From Opitutus sp. (GTDB lineage: Bacteria; Verrucomicrobiota; Verrucomicrobiia; Opitutales; Opitutaceae), in contig JANPZY010000001.1 in the NCBI GenBank assembly GCA_024707325.1, forward strand, positions 1,798,501 through 1,862,500: a DNA stretch of 64,000 bases, in the 5' to 3' direction. Positions 28,104 through 38,711 of this stretch are shown one piece after another. A program made the translations under genes and the position numbers. Below the pieces are notes generated by a model. That model was not told the origin of the DNA. It ran no database searches and saw only the letters and a program-made list of their open reading frames with translations. The first letter of the stretch is position 1, and each line of letters begins with the position of its first letter.

Positions 28104-28997
28104 TCAGGCGCGGCGATAGAGTCGGCCGAGCAGGGCGGCCGCGAGGAGCGAGCAACGAAGACGTTGCAATTGTGACCGGCGAAAAACCGGCACCGGTCCG
28201 CTGGCGTAGCGGAAGAAGGCTTTTTGCGCGGAGCTCGGCGGCGTGCCGCGCAGGGCCGCGCGCAGGAAGCCGCCGCTCCATGGTTTGTGACGGCCGACGG
28301 CGTGCGCGAGCAGATGCCCGCCGGGCGCGAAGCCCATCGACTCGGGACCGGCTCCATTGATGGGCGCGGAACTGCTCATCAGGGCGAGATTGAGCGCGTC
28401 CTGATCGGTCGAGTGGAAGAGTTCGTTGGGCCCGGAGAGTTTCAATTTCGACGCGGTGCCAGACACCGCGATGCAGAGCGAGTTCACCCGGCGCCAGTGC
28501 TCCAGCAGCGGCGCTTCCGCACGGGGCAAACCGATGAAGCCGGCGTTGTAATAGCGGTCGAGCTGCCGCGTGACCTCGATCGAGTTGGAGCGGAGAAAAT
28601 CGCCCCAGCGCAGGCGATACGGATGCCTCGCGGGGATGTAGTTGTTCACGTCCTCGCAGAGCGCGACGCCATCGGCCGCCCAGCGCGAGAGAACCTCCCA
28701 CGGAGCGATCGTCACAATGTCGGGATCGAAGTAGAAGGCCTGGTCGGCGTATCCATTATCCAAGGACAGCAGCGTCTGCAGAAAGTCCGGCTTGTGATAC
28801 GTGAGGTGCACCGTCGTATCGACCTGGACGAAGCGAACGTCCATCACGGCGCGGCTGGCTTCCGCCCATTGCGGCACCGGTCCGCGATGTCCGCAGACGA
28901 AGGTCCCGCGAAAACCTGCGGCGTGCAGGGAGTTCAAGAGCGCGGCGGCGCCGGTGTGGTAACCGCCTTCGAACAAAGTTCCGACGATGGCATTCAT
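28104..28997 (-). CDS. putative GT-A fold glycosyltransferase (GT8-like)
   Basis: 297 residues. MNAIVGTLFEGGYHTGAAALLNSL opens a GT-A fold, and the metal/nucleotide-sugar motif FYFDPDIVTI (DPD) lies at about residue 90. YYNAGFIGLPR and TDQDALNLAL follow, as in GT8-like transferases. The C-terminus has SGGFLRAALRGTPP. The family is not certain; it could belong to an uncharacterised nucleotide-diphospho-sugar transferase group. It is cytoplasmic. Gaps to neighbours are 9 and 34 bases, consistent with the same transcript. Confidence 0.65.
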   Translation of the reverse strand: MNAIVGTLFEGGYHTGAAALLNSLHAAGFRGTFVCGHRGPVPQWAEASRAVMDVRFVQVDTTVHLTYHKPDFLQTLLSLDNGYADQAFYFDPDIVTIAPWEVLSRWAADGVALCEDVNNYIPARHPYRLRWGDFLRSNSIEVTRQLDRYYNAGFIGLPRAEAPLLEHWRRVNSLCIAVSGTASKLKLSGPNELFHSTDQDALNLALMSSSAPINGAGPESMGFAPGGHLLAHAVGRHKPWSGGFLRAALRGTPPSSAQKAFFRYASGPVPVFRRSQLQRLRCSLLAAALLGRLYRRA

Positions 28998-29031
28998 GTT
29001 GGATTTCCGGCGAGAGGACGCCGGAGAAAAG

Positions 29032-30126
29032 TCAGTAGGCGGGCGGAGTCTCGCCGCGGGTGAAGCGCCACCACGCGAAGCTCCGGCGCATGCCTTCGGC
29101 GAACTTCACCGGCGGCAGATAACCGAGCACGCGGTGCGCGCGTCCGAAGGGAAACTTCCACGCGGCGCGCTGCAGCTCGCCGAGCTCGGGCGTGATCCGC
29201 GGCTGCGCCGGCTGGGGCATGCTCCACGTCTCCGTGCTGAGTGGAGCGTTCCACGCTTTCAGCAGAGACTTTGTCCGCTGTTTCAACGCCGCTGGCACGA
29301 GCGGCAGCGCGCGTTGCACAACGGGGCTGGCGACAGCGCGTTCGGCTCGATCGAGCCATGAAGGCGAGAACTCGGGCAACTCCTGCACGTCGTGCAGCGA
29401 TCGCGGCGAGATATCGAGTTCGAGCGACGCGGTGAGGTAGAGCTCGGCCCACGTGACGGTTTCCGCGTCGCTGATGAGATACGCCTGTCCTGCACCGTTC
29501 GACGCTTCTGCGCAGAGCAAAATCGCGTGCACGAGGTTGTCGACATACACGCCGTTGAAAATTCCCAGACCGCGCCGGTAGAGCCACGCTTCGCCTGCCG
29601 CGAGATCTTCGGCGACCGTCGCGATGAACGGAGAACGAGGTCCGTAAACGATGCCCGGCCGCAAAGCGTAGCCCGCGAGGTTCAGACGCTGACACTCGGC
29701 AAAAAAGCGACGTTCGGCCGACGCGTGCGCCGCATCGGCCGACAGCAGGGAAGACGCCTGCAGCAACGACGTCTCATCCGTGTTCGGCGCCGGGTTCCGA
29801 CCATGCACGAACGCGCTTCCGACGTAGATCACGCGCGGAACTCGCGCCGCCGCTGCCGCCTGACAGACAAGCGATGGTGTGTGCTCCACGACTGCAGCGC
29901 TGTCGGTGGCTGCGAACAATGCGACGTCGCATCCGGTGAGCGCGCTCGTCAAAGCGCTGGCGTCGGCCATGTCGGCGATGCGCGTTTCCAAGCCGAAACG
30001 CGAAGGACGAGGCAGCTCGTTTTCACGAGCTACGATCGCGACGACATCACCTCGTCCACCGAGATGAACCGTTTCTACGACGCGATTGGCGATCAAACCG
30101 CCGGCACCCAGAACGGCGATTTTCAT
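29032..30126 (-). CDS. NAD-dependent epimerase/dehydratase family protein
   Basis: 364 residues from the ATG at 30126 (ATGA overlap upstream). Extended-SDR features are the Rossmann MKIAVLGAGGLIANRVV (GxxGxxxxR variant), D in RIADMADASALTSAL, VIYVGSAFVHG, YALRPGIVYGPRSPF, and GIFNGVYVDNLVHAI. The usual active-site YxxxK is not obvious; the region after the VIYVGS strand has SAERRFFAEC instead. It may epimerise or reduce an NDP-sugar, or act as a non-canonical member. It pairs with the Gfo/Idh gene just upstream, suggesting consecutive steps in making an unusual sugar. Confidence 0.75.
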   Translation of the reverse strand: MKIAVLGAGGLIANRVVETVHLGGRGDVVAIVARENELPRPSRFGLETRIADMADASALTSALTGCDVALFAATDSAAVVEHTPSLVCQAAAAARVPRVIYVGSAFVHGRNPAPNTDETSLLQASSLLSADAAHASAERRFFAECQRLNLAGYALRPGIVYGPRSPFIATVAEDLAAGEAWLYRRGLGIFNGVYVDNLVHAILLCAEASNGAGQAYLISDAETVTWAELYLTASLELDISPRSLHDVQELPEFSPSWLDRAERAVASPVVQRALPLVPAALKQRTKSLLKAWNAPLSTETWSMPQPAQPRITPELGELQRAAWKFPFGRAHRVLGYLPPVKFAEGMRRSFAWWRFTRGETPPAY

Positions 30127-31202
30127 GGGAGGGTGGAGAAGGTTTCCGTCAGCGGCGTTTGCAGACGCGCCTGTTCTTCCGCCGTCAGCCAAGGCTGAAG
30201 GAGCGGACGACGACGAGCGTAGCAGCGCTCGACCCATTGCAGCGCGGCGAGCGTTTGCTCGCCGGAGATTTCGAGTGCTTCACCGCCACGAATGGCAGTG
30301 ATCACGTGCGCGAGTTGCGTGTGCAGACACTGAGCGCGCGAGGCGAGCGCGGAGGAACGCACGGAACTGTTGCCGAGCGGCGCGAGCAGTTCGCCGCGGA
30401 GAGCGGCGCGCGTGCCGCTGAGTTGCAGTGTAAGTTGCCGGGCTTCGTCCACGGCCCACTCGGCGAGTCCGCGCTCGAACTCGAAGCGATAACGCTGCGG
30501 TGAGGTCCAATCGCGGGTAACGTGCAACGACGCGGTCGTGTCCGTGCCGAAAATCAGTTCGGCGCGGGCGTTGATCTCAAATCCGCCGAAAGCGTCGTCG
30601 GAGTAGCTCATCTGCTGCGGTTCGCCCAACCACCAGATGAGAAGATCGAGGGCGTGAATGCCGCTCTCGAGCATGACGCCCGCCTGCGGCCGTGCTGCCG
30701 ATCGCGGGAGTGGACCGCCCTCCGCCATGTCGATGTGCAGCAATGCTCCGAGCGGCTGGTCCTGGCAAAGTTCGCGCAGGTAACGCACGGCGGGGAAAAA
30801 TCTCCGTGGATGCGCCACCGCGAAAAGCACGTCCTGAGTCTTTGCTGTTTCGAGCAGCGCGTGAGCTCGCGCGGTGGAGATCGAGATCGGTGCTTCGGCG
30901 AGCACATGCCAGCGGCGAGCGAGCGCAATGGCGAGGTGGTCCGAGCGCGTATCCAATCCCGAGGCGACGATCGCGAGGCTGCCCGCGGGCGCGACGACAT
31001 CGTCCAGGGTTCCTGTCTGCTGCGCGGAAGGAAAAAACTGCGCCATCGCGTGGCAGGCTCGCTCGTCGTCATCGACGAGTGCGGTCACACGCAGACGACC
31101 GGCCGATTGCAGCGCGCGAAGCGCAGGCAGATACGAGCGCTGACTTACAGCGCCGCAACCGATCAGCACGAGCGGGAGCACCGAATCACCGTGCGAGTGC
31201 AT
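30123..31202 (-). CDS. Gfo/Idh/MocA family oxidoreductase, variant active site
   Basis: 359 residues from the ATG at 31202. An NAD(P) Rossmann fold starts at PLVLIGCGAVSQRSYLPAL (GxGxxxxxxxxxA). The second domain carries GVMLESGIHALDLLIWWLGEP, where G-x-x-x-D/E-x-G-x-H-x-x-D is the substrate-site helix. The EKP motif, whose Lys is used in catalysis, reads EAPIS here, so Lys is replaced by Ala. The family oxidises or reduces sugars and NDP-sugars; the missing Lys suggests altered chemistry or loss of activity. It overlaps both neighbours. Confidence 0.8.
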   Translation of the reverse strand: MHSHGDSVLPLVLIGCGAVSQRSYLPALRALQSAGRLRVTALVDDDERACHAMAQFFPSAQQTGTLDDVVAPAGSLAIVASGLDTRSDHLAIALARRWHVLAEAPISISTARAHALLETAKTQDVLFAVAHPRRFFPAVRYLRELCQDQPLGALLHIDMAEGGPLPRSAARPQAGVMLESGIHALDLLIWWLGEPQQMSYSDDAFGGFEINARAELIFGTDTTASLHVTRDWTSPQRYRFEFERGLAEWAVDEARQLTLQLSGTRAALRGELLAPLGNSSVRSSALASRAQCLHTQLAHVITAIRGGEALEISGEQTLAALQWVERCYARRRPLLQPWLTAEEQARLQTPLTETFSTLP

Positions 31203-32139
31203 GACGGGTAAATCGGTTTTCAGATTTTGCCTGGTTGCGGGACAGCACGCGCAGCGCCTCCTCGCGACCTCGCACCTCGGCCAGGAAGAAACGCCGTGCT
31301 TGCTTCGGCAGTCGCCACGAGTGCAACCACGCGCTCCAGAGTGTCCACGGTGTTGAGCGACGCTGTGCGGGCAGACCGCGGCAGAGTCCTTCGATCACCA
31401 TCTGGCAGAACGAGACGTTCTCGACGAGAGACACCAGTGACGGCTCTTCGAAGCGCGACGGCGGCACGTGGTGCGTCAGCCGCAGCGATGAGAAACGTGC
31501 GACACCGAGGCCGCCGTTGAAAGCGCACAGCGCTAGATCGGTTTCCTGTCCGAGGCCGCGCTGCGTGCGACGTGCGAGCAACTCCACGTGCCGTGCGTCG
31601 CGACGCACCTCTTCCAGGTAGGATTGCCAAACCGCGCGACGCACGAACGCGCCGGACATCGACGGCACGGCATCGAAATCCCGGCCGTGGCGCGCCTGCA
31701 CATCGCGCGAGAGCGGACGAATCGAAAGATAACTCCACCAGCGGCGGGTCCACTCCGGCGGTGCGGCTTCGAAATCGGGCAGCGATTGGCCGCCCCACAT
31801 TCCGAGATCGTTGCGCTGCGCCGCGAACTCGATGCCCGCTGCGAGATAGTTTTCGTCGAGCGAATCGTCGTCATCGACAAAGAGCACCACGCCGGCCGAC
31901 GCGGCTTGAAATGCATGCACACGCGCGATCGCTGCCTCCGATTGCTCCGCGCGAATGCGCCGGGCGGCAGGGTGCCATGAAAGATCGCAGCGTTGCACCG
32001 TGGATTCGGTCGCCGGCCGCGAAACGACCAGCAGCTCCCAATCGCGCGCAGGCAGCGTCTGGCGTTGAAGACTGGAGAGGGCGCGTTCGAGGAAAGCGCG
32101 CCGCGGATTCTGGCTGAGGAGGATGACGGTCAGGAGCAT
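31186..32139 (-). CDS. glycosyltransferase family 2
   Basis: 317 residues from the ATG at 32139. The GT-A start is LTVILLSQNPRRAFLERALSSL, the acceptor-side loop is DWELLVVSR, and the metal site is VVLFVDDDDSLDENYL (DDD). A later PSMSGAFVRR and HVPPSRFEEPS are compatible with GT2. It is cytoplasmic and probably adds a repeat-unit sugar. Its 3' end overlaps the Gfo/Idh start by 17 bases, and it lies 96 bases downstream of the ABC ATPase gene, the largest gap in this part of the operon. Confidence 0.8.
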   Translation of the reverse strand: MLLTVILLSQNPRRAFLERALSSLQRQTLPARDWELLVVSRPATESTVQRCDLSWHPAARRIRAEQSEAAIARVHAFQAASAGVVLFVDDDDSLDENYLAAGIEFAAQRNDLGMWGGQSLPDFEAAPPEWTRRWWSYLSIRPLSRDVQARHGRDFDAVPSMSGAFVRRAVWQSYLEEVRRDARHVELLARRTQRGLGQETDLALCAFNGGLGVARFSSLRLTHHVPPSRFEEPSLVSLVENVSFCQMVIEGLCRGLPAQRRSTPWTLWSAWLHSWRLPKQARRFFLAEVRGREEALRVLSRNQAKSENRFTRHALAR

Positions 32140-32235
32140 GGACAACGATCGCCGCGGTCAGCGGGAGGATTCGCCGGCGCGGTGGAGAAGCAGCCCCCGC
32201 TGAGGAGCCGCTGGAGGTGAAGCAGACAGATGGAT

Positions 32236-33537
<1,302 letters not shown>

Positions 33538-33544
33538 GGTGTGA

Positions 33545-34408
33545 TTAGACGATGTCGGCGACGGTGCGGGCGGTGCGCTGGAAACTCAGCACACCAAACG
33601 TGAACAGGAGCACGGCGAAGAGAGCCGAGCCTGCGTAGGCGCTGAGGGACATGGTCGGGGTTCCCAGATAGAGGTGGCGAAACGCCTCGATCACGGGGGC
33701 CACGGGATTCAGTTCGGTGATCCACGCGAGATTTTCGGGGACGCGCCGTGTCGGATAGATGACCGGCGAGGCAAACATCCACAGGTTGATCAGCGTGGGC
33801 ACCAAATGTTGGATATCGCGGTATTTTGCGGTCACGGAGGACAACGTGAGTCCGACGCCGAGACCGAGCAGCGCGAGGTGAAGCAGCAGGAACGGCGTGA
33901 GCGCGAGTCCCGCGATCACGTTTTCGAGGGATATATCCACTCGTCCGGAAAACTCGTGCATCGTCAGCACCACGAGGAACGTGGTCAGCTGGATCGCGAA
34001 AGTGATGCAGTGGCTCATGCCGAGCGCGAAGGGCACGACCACGCGGGGGAAGTAAACTTTGCCAAACAGATTGGCGCTCGCGGTAAACGTCGTGGCCGTG
34101 GTGCTGATGACGGTGGAGAAATACGTCCAGCCCATCAGACCCGAGAGGTAGAAGAGCACCGGCGGCACGCCGGCAGTCGAGATGCCAAGCGCACGACTGA
34201 AGATCACGGTGTAAACCAGCGTCGTGATCACCGGGCTCACGATGAACCAGGCCGGACCGAGCACCGTCTGTTTATAGCGCGAGATGAAATCGCGGCGAAC
34301 CAGGAGAAACAGCAGGTCGCGGTATTGAACGAGTCCGCGCCAGTCAAAATACAGCCACTTCTGATGTGGCTTGATGACGACGTGGTAGGAACGTGTGAGC
34401 GTGCTCAT
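33545..34408 (-). CDS. polysaccharide ABC exporter permease (Wzm-like, ABC-2)
   Basis: 287 residues from the ATG at 34408, which overlaps the upstream ligase stop (ATGA). The N-terminal amphipathic DLLFLLVRRDFISRYKQTVLGPAWFI is diagnostic of ABC-2 O-antigen/teichoic acid permeases. About six membrane segments follow, with MFASPVIYP and LNPVAPVIEAFRHLYLG near the end. It is the inner-membrane channel partner of the Wzt-like ATPase. A longer open frame upstream is non-coding overlap with the ligase gene. Confidence 0.9.
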   Translation of the reverse strand: MSTLTRSYHVVIKPHQKWLYFDWRGLVQYRDLLFLLVRRDFISRYKQTVLGPAWFIVSPVITTLVYTVIFSRALGISTAGVPPVLFYLSGLMGWTYFSTVISTTATTFTASANLFGKVYFPRVVVPFALGMSHCITFAIQLTTFLVVLTMHEFSGRVDISLENVIAGLALTPFLLLHLALLGLGVGLTLSSVTAKYRDIQHLVPTLINLWMFASPVIYPTRRVPENLAWITELNPVAPVIEAFRHLYLGTPTMSLSAYAGSALFAVLLFTFGVLSFQRTARTVADIV

Positions 34409-35856
34409 GTAGAGTGGGAAAGAGACGGCGCTGGCGCGGCGGCACTGGTCCAGGCGAGCGCAGCGAGCGCCAGCGCCGTGAGTTGAAGGGCGGGAATCTG
34501 AAGCGGGAAATCGATGAGCGACTGCGTGAGCACGGCACCGAGCGCGAGCACCGCGCCGACAGCGATCCAGTCGCGCTCCGGTCGCGCGCGAAGCGTGCGC
34601 ACTGCGCGCATCACACCGGCGGGCACGAGCAGCGCCCAACCGAGCGCCCCCCACAGGCCCCATTCGACCGCGGTCTGGAGATAATCCTGATGCGTGAACT
34701 GCAGCATCTGGAAAAACGTGCGGATAAACGGATCCACACTGCACGCGGCTGCTGCCGCGATCCATCCGCCCGGACCCCAGCCGAGCCACGGACGTTCGCC
34801 GATCGCGCGGCCTGCGGTCGCGTAAGCAGCGCCGCGGTCGCCGAGCGGATATTCACTGTGATCGGACACGACAAACAGATCGCCGCGCATCAGGCGCGGC
34901 CACGTCTCCGGCGCAGCCGGCGCGATCGCGGTGCCGCCGCCCACAAGCTTCCGCCATTCGAGCGACGCCCACCGATCGCGAATGATCTGAGTCCGTCCGG
35001 TTTGCATCACGATGGAGACAGCGGTCACCGCGAGTAGTGCGACGGCGATCAAAACCCACGGACGCCGCCACTCCACGCCGGCCATAAATCGCCACGGACG
35101 TATCCAGAATGTTGACACACCGAGAAATACCGCGGCCACGACCTGCGGGAACCGCGAGATGTGGCCCGCGTGCGCGGCCAGAACGACCATGCTGCCCGCC
35201 AGCAAGGCGCCGGCGGCAACCCGGGCACGAGGCGTCGGCGATTGAAGTAGTAGCAACGCTGCTCCCAGTGCGACCGGCCAGATGCAGTTGAGATAAGCAC
35301 CGGCCGACGTGTGGTGATAAAACGTGCCGAAGAAAGTGGTGGGCACGCGTGGACCGTGTTCCCAGAAGATGCCGCGCGCATGCGTGGCGTTCTGCGCGAG
35401 CCCGAGGACGGCCACCGCGATTCCCGTCGCCGCCACCGTGAGCGCAGTGCGAAAGCGCCAGAGCGACTCGCGCAGCAGGTCCAGCCACGCGAGAAACGCC
35501 AGCACGCAAGCCGAGGCCCACATGATCAACGTCGCGGGCTCGCGCGGAATCATGCTCGTCGGCCAGCGATGGGAAACCCGCGCAAAATGTTTCGCGGTGA
35601 ACTCCGGCAAAGTCGGCGAGGGAAGAAAGCACCAGCACAGTGCCACCGCCGCCACCAGTCCGGCGCCGATCAGCGGCAGGAGCGGAAGAGCCGGACGTAT
35701 CGAGAGAGCTGATACAGCCCAAACGGCGCCGCCCGCCGCCACCAGGGCGGTGAGGCCGGTCAGCGCGGCGGGACGCGTGCCCGCCCACGCGAGCGGGGCG
35801 AGGGCGAGCGCGCACAGCAGCAGCCATCCGCTGGAGTTGCGGAGTGTTTCGACCAT
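34405..35856 (-). CDS. O-antigen ligase/Wzy-type membrane protein
   Basis: 483 residues with about ten membrane segments. A large periplasmic loop holds RPWLGWGPGGWIAAA and FTHQDYLQTAVEWGLWGALGWALL, the HxDxLQxxxExG-like element of the Wzy/WaaL superfamily. It could polymerise repeats or ligate the chain to an acceptor. It lies 21 bases after the Wzc-like gene and overlaps the ABC permease. A second superfamily member sits at 20965-22373, so polymerase and ligase duties may be divided between them. Confidence 0.8.
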   Translation of the reverse strand: MVETLRNSSGWLLLCALALAPLAWAGTRPAALTGLTALVAAGGAVWAVSALSIRPALPLLPLIGAGLVAAVALCWCFLPSPTLPEFTAKHFARVSHRWPTSMIPREPATLIMWASACVLAFLAWLDLLRESLWRFRTALTVAATGIAVAVLGLAQNATHARGIFWEHGPRVPTTFFGTFYHHTSAGAYLNCIWPVALGAALLLLQSPTPRARVAAGALLAGSMVVLAAHAGHISRFPQVVAAVFLGVSTFWIRPWRFMAGVEWRRPWVLIAVALLAVTAVSIVMQTGRTQIIRDRWASLEWRKLVGGGTAIAPAAPETWPRLMRGDLFVVSDHSEYPLGDRGAAYATAGRAIGERPWLGWGPGGWIAAAAACSVDPFIRTFFQMLQFTHQDYLQTAVEWGLWGALGWALLVPAGVMRAVRTLRARPERDWIAVGAVLALGAVLTQSLIDFPLQIPALQLTALALAALAWTSAAAPAPSLSHST

Positions 35857-35877
35857 GAGAGCGACAGAAACGAGGCG

Positions 35878-38028
35878 TCAGCTGGCGACGCTGCTCTTCG
35901 CGTAGGCTTCGTAGTAGTCGGTGCGCTGCGAACCGTAGCCTTGATAGCCGTAGGCATGGAGCCGGGCTTCGGGCATTTGGTTGAGCACCAATCCAAGCAC
36001 GGAAACTCCCGTTTCGCGGATGCGGTCCAGCGTGCGGCGCACGAGGCTCAGACGCACCGCGCCGACTTTGCACACGTAGATGAGTTCGTTGCAGTGGCGG
36101 CAGAGCAGAAGCGCGTCCGGGAAAACGGCGACGGGAGGCGTGTCGAGCATCACCACGTCGTAAGTCGAGGTGAGTTGCTTCAACAGGCCGGACGAGGAGA
36201 GGCGATCGAGGATCTCGGTCGGATTTTTCGCCATGCCGCCGGCGGGCAGCAGATCGAGATTTTCCGCGACAGCGATCGTGGCCGGGCGGCCTTTCTCCTC
36301 GGGCGGAAGCGGCGACTGCGCCCACTGCGACCAACCGCGGGCGCCGCTGGCGCCGTAGATGCGGTGCAGGCTCGGACGGCGCAGATCGCAATCGACGAGC
36401 ACCGTGCGGCGACCGTGCGCGGCGAACGCCGCGGCGAGGTTGCTCGAGGTGAGGCTCTTGCCGTCGCCCGGCATCGTGCTGGTGATGGCGATGACCTTCG
36501 GCAGTGGAGCGGTGGAGCGAATGTCGATCTCACTGTAGATGCCGCGGTAACTTTCCTCGAGTGCGCCATCCTTGTGCAGCCGGAAGGCATGGGCACGTTC
36601 GGTTTCGCCGAGTCCCTTGATCTGTTTCACGGCACCGAGCAGGGTCTGGCCGAGCCCTTGTTCGACGTGCGCGACGGTCTTCACGCGCGTGTCGAGCAGA
36701 CCGAAGCCGAGCGGCACGGCGAGGAACAGGAACAGTCCGAGCGCGCCGCCTTTGACGCAGGCCATCACGAAGGGTGAACCGATCGGCAGACCGGGCACGT
36801 AGGCCGGATCGAAGAGCTTGATGTTCACGTTCTCGAGCTGGCTCGCGACGCTGGCCTCGTTGAGACGATCGACGATGCGAGCGTAGGTGGCGCGCTTCGT
36901 TGCCGCTTCCTGCTCGAGCAAATTGTAGTCGATCGAAACCTTATCGAGCTCGTGCACGTTCTTCTGTGCTTCGGCGAGTTCCGCGCGGAGGCGCTCTTCA
37001 TACTGGCTCGCGACATTCAGGCGTGTCTGCAGATGTGCGACGGCCATTGCGATGTTGTCGGCGAGAAGCTGCGTGGTCTCCTGGATCTGCAGCGAGTTTT
37101 CCCGCATGCGCGGGTGAGCGCGGAGATATTTCTGTTCGAGCAAGGCGCGCGCAGCCCGGAGATCGGCGAGTCGCGCGGCGAGACCGGCGACCTGACCGTA
37201 GCCGAGAATGGGTGCGATCTGGAGCAGGTCCTTTCCGGACGCCTGATACTCGGCGATCTTCTCGAGCGTGGAGCGCACTTCGACCTGCTCCATCTGCGCG
37301 CGAACGAGTTCGTTGCCCACGGAACTCACCTTCTGCAGCACCACGCTCTGATTCTGACCGAGCGCGGCGATGTTGTGTTTCGCGCGGTAGGCTTGGAGGG
37401 AGTTTTCCGCAGCCTCGACCTGATTGCGCATGTCTTCCGCCTGACTGCGCAGAAAGACGATGGCGGAGTTGGTGCCGGTGTTGGCGCGGTCGAGATTGAA
37501 ATCGATGTAGCGGCGCGCGAGGCGATTGGCGATCAGCGCGGCGTTCTCGGGGTCGCGGTTCGTCACCACGATCGTGATGATCATGGTTCCGCGGCGGGCA
37601 AAGAGGGAGAAGTTGGGTCGGATGATTTCGGCGAGCGAAGGCAGCGGCGCGTCGGGCTGATCAGGATTCCGGTAGGCTTCCTGGATGCGCTTCGCTTCGG
37701 TCGGCGTGAACGACGCCAGCGCGTAGTCGAAGAACGTCTGGCTGCGCAGCTGCTCCATGTGCGTGTTGAGCTCGCTGACCGACTGCACGTTGGTGTCGAC
37801 GACGTCGGGGATGTTCAGCACGCGATCCTTTCGCGTCTCGAAGAGCAGCGAGGCTTCCGTGCGGAACGAGGCAAACTCCTTCGGTTGGAGAAGAATGAAC
37901 GCTGCGGCGGCCACCAAGCCTACGATCAGGCCGAGCAGCCAGCGCTCGCGAAACATCTGGAGGATATCTTGGGGCGAAAGCCGAAAAGCAGGGGACCTCT
38001 CCGGTGTGGAAGTCTTTTTCTTGGACAT
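35878..38028 (-). CDS. Wzc-like polysaccharide co-polymerase and BY-kinase
   Basis: 716 residues. A Wzz-type N-domain has its first membrane helix at about residues 33-50, a long coiled-coil periplasmic region (about 170-400) and a second helix near 430-452. The cytoplasmic BY-kinase has Walker A STMPGDGKSLTSSN, Walker A' VLVDCDLRRPS and Walker B VVMLDTPPVAV. The C-terminal Tyr cluster YGYQGYGSQRTDYYEAY is the usual autophosphorylation tail. It controls chain length and export together with the Wza-like protein 19 bases upstream. It is intact and full length for the PCP-2a class. Confidence 0.92.
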   Translation of the reverse strand: MSKKKTSTPERSPAFRLSPQDILQMFRERWLLGLIVGLVAAAAFILLQPKEFASFRTEASLLFETRKDRVLNIPDVVDTNVQSVSELNTHMEQLRSQTFFDYALASFTPTEAKRIQEAYRNPDQPDAPLPSLAEIIRPNFSLFARRGTMIITIVVTNRDPENAALIANRLARRYIDFNLDRANTGTNSAIVFLRSQAEDMRNQVEAAENSLQAYRAKHNIAALGQNQSVVLQKVSSVGNELVRAQMEQVEVRSTLEKIAEYQASGKDLLQIAPILGYGQVAGLAARLADLRAARALLEQKYLRAHPRMRENSLQIQETTQLLADNIAMAVAHLQTRLNVASQYEERLRAELAEAQKNVHELDKVSIDYNLLEQEAATKRATYARIVDRLNEASVASQLENVNIKLFDPAYVPGLPIGSPFVMACVKGGALGLFLFLAVPLGFGLLDTRVKTVAHVEQGLGQTLLGAVKQIKGLGETERAHAFRLHKDGALEESYRGIYSEIDIRSTAPLPKVIAITSTMPGDGKSLTSSNLAAAFAAHGRRTVLVDCDLRRPSLHRIYGASGARGWSQWAQSPLPPEEKGRPATIAVAENLDLLPAGGMAKNPTEILDRLSSSGLLKQLTSTYDVVMLDTPPVAVFPDALLLCRHCNELIYVCKVGAVRLSLVRRTLDRIRETGVSVLGLVLNQMPEARLHAYGYQGYGSQRTDYYEAYAKSSVAS

Positions 38029-38047
38029 AGGTTTTCAGCTCACGGAC

Positions 38048-38698
38048 TTAAAAGAGGCGTTCGGGAACCCAGACGCGGTCGCCCGGGAGAATGGCAAACT
38101 GGCGTTGGCGACTGTTGTTTCGCCCGGAGATCATACTCTCCACATCGACGGTCATGATCGTTTCTTTGCCGTCGGCGCTGCGTCGCGTGACTTTGACCAT
38201 GTCGGATTTAGCGGTCGGCTGGAATCCGCCGAGGCGCGTGATCAGGTCTACGATGTCGATGCTCGTCGTCTCGCTCGGGAAACGGAAATTGCCCGGTGCG
38301 CGCACGGCGCCGAGCACGGAGACTTCGCGCACGGCGAAGCCGGAGACGACGATGGAGACCAGCGGTTCGCGCAGGAATTCTCGCTCGCGATAGAGCCGTT
38401 CGAGCGTGTTCTCCGCATCGCGCACGGTTTTTCCGGCGAGCGGCACGTCGCCCAGAAGCGGCAGGCGGATGTTGCCTTTGGAATCCAGCCGCTGGGTGGC
38501 GCCCAGATCCGGTTCGGCGTAGACACTCACTCCCACGGAATCGCCCGGGGCGATTTCATAGTCGGGATCGGTGATGGCATTGGGCAGGCTGGCGGAGGAG
38601 GGCGGCGTGGCGGGCTCCTCCGCGAGACACGGAAAGGCCAAGCCCGCGGCGAGCGCGGCAAGCCCGGCGAGTGTCCGGAATCTGGATACGGAGTTCAT
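38048..38698 (-). CDS. Wza-like outer-membrane polysaccharide export (OPX) protein
   Basis: 216 residues. Signal peptide 1-26. The Poly_export domain starts with YEIAPGDSVGVSVYAEPDLG near residue 47, then NIRLPLLGDVPLAGKTV, and an SLBB-like segment REVSVLGAVRAPGNFRF. The C-terminus LPGDRVWVPERLF is the typical end of short OPX proteins. There is no clear lipobox Cys (the nearest is AFPC) and no C-terminal barrel helix, so pore formation may rely on the barrel protein encoded 13 bases upstream. It acts with the Wzc-like kinase. Confidence 0.9.
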   Translation of the reverse strand: MNSVSRFRTLAGLAALAAGLAFPCLAEEPATPPSSASLPNAITDPDYEIAPGDSVGVSVYAEPDLGATQRLDSKGNIRLPLLGDVPLAGKTVRDAENTLERLYREREFLREPLVSIVVSGFAVREVSVLGAVRAPGNFRFPSETTSIDIVDLITRLGGFQPTAKSDMVKVTRRSADGKETIMTVDVESMISGRNNSRQRQFAILPGDRVWVPERLF

Positions 38699-38711
38699 GG
38701 ACGGCGGAAGA

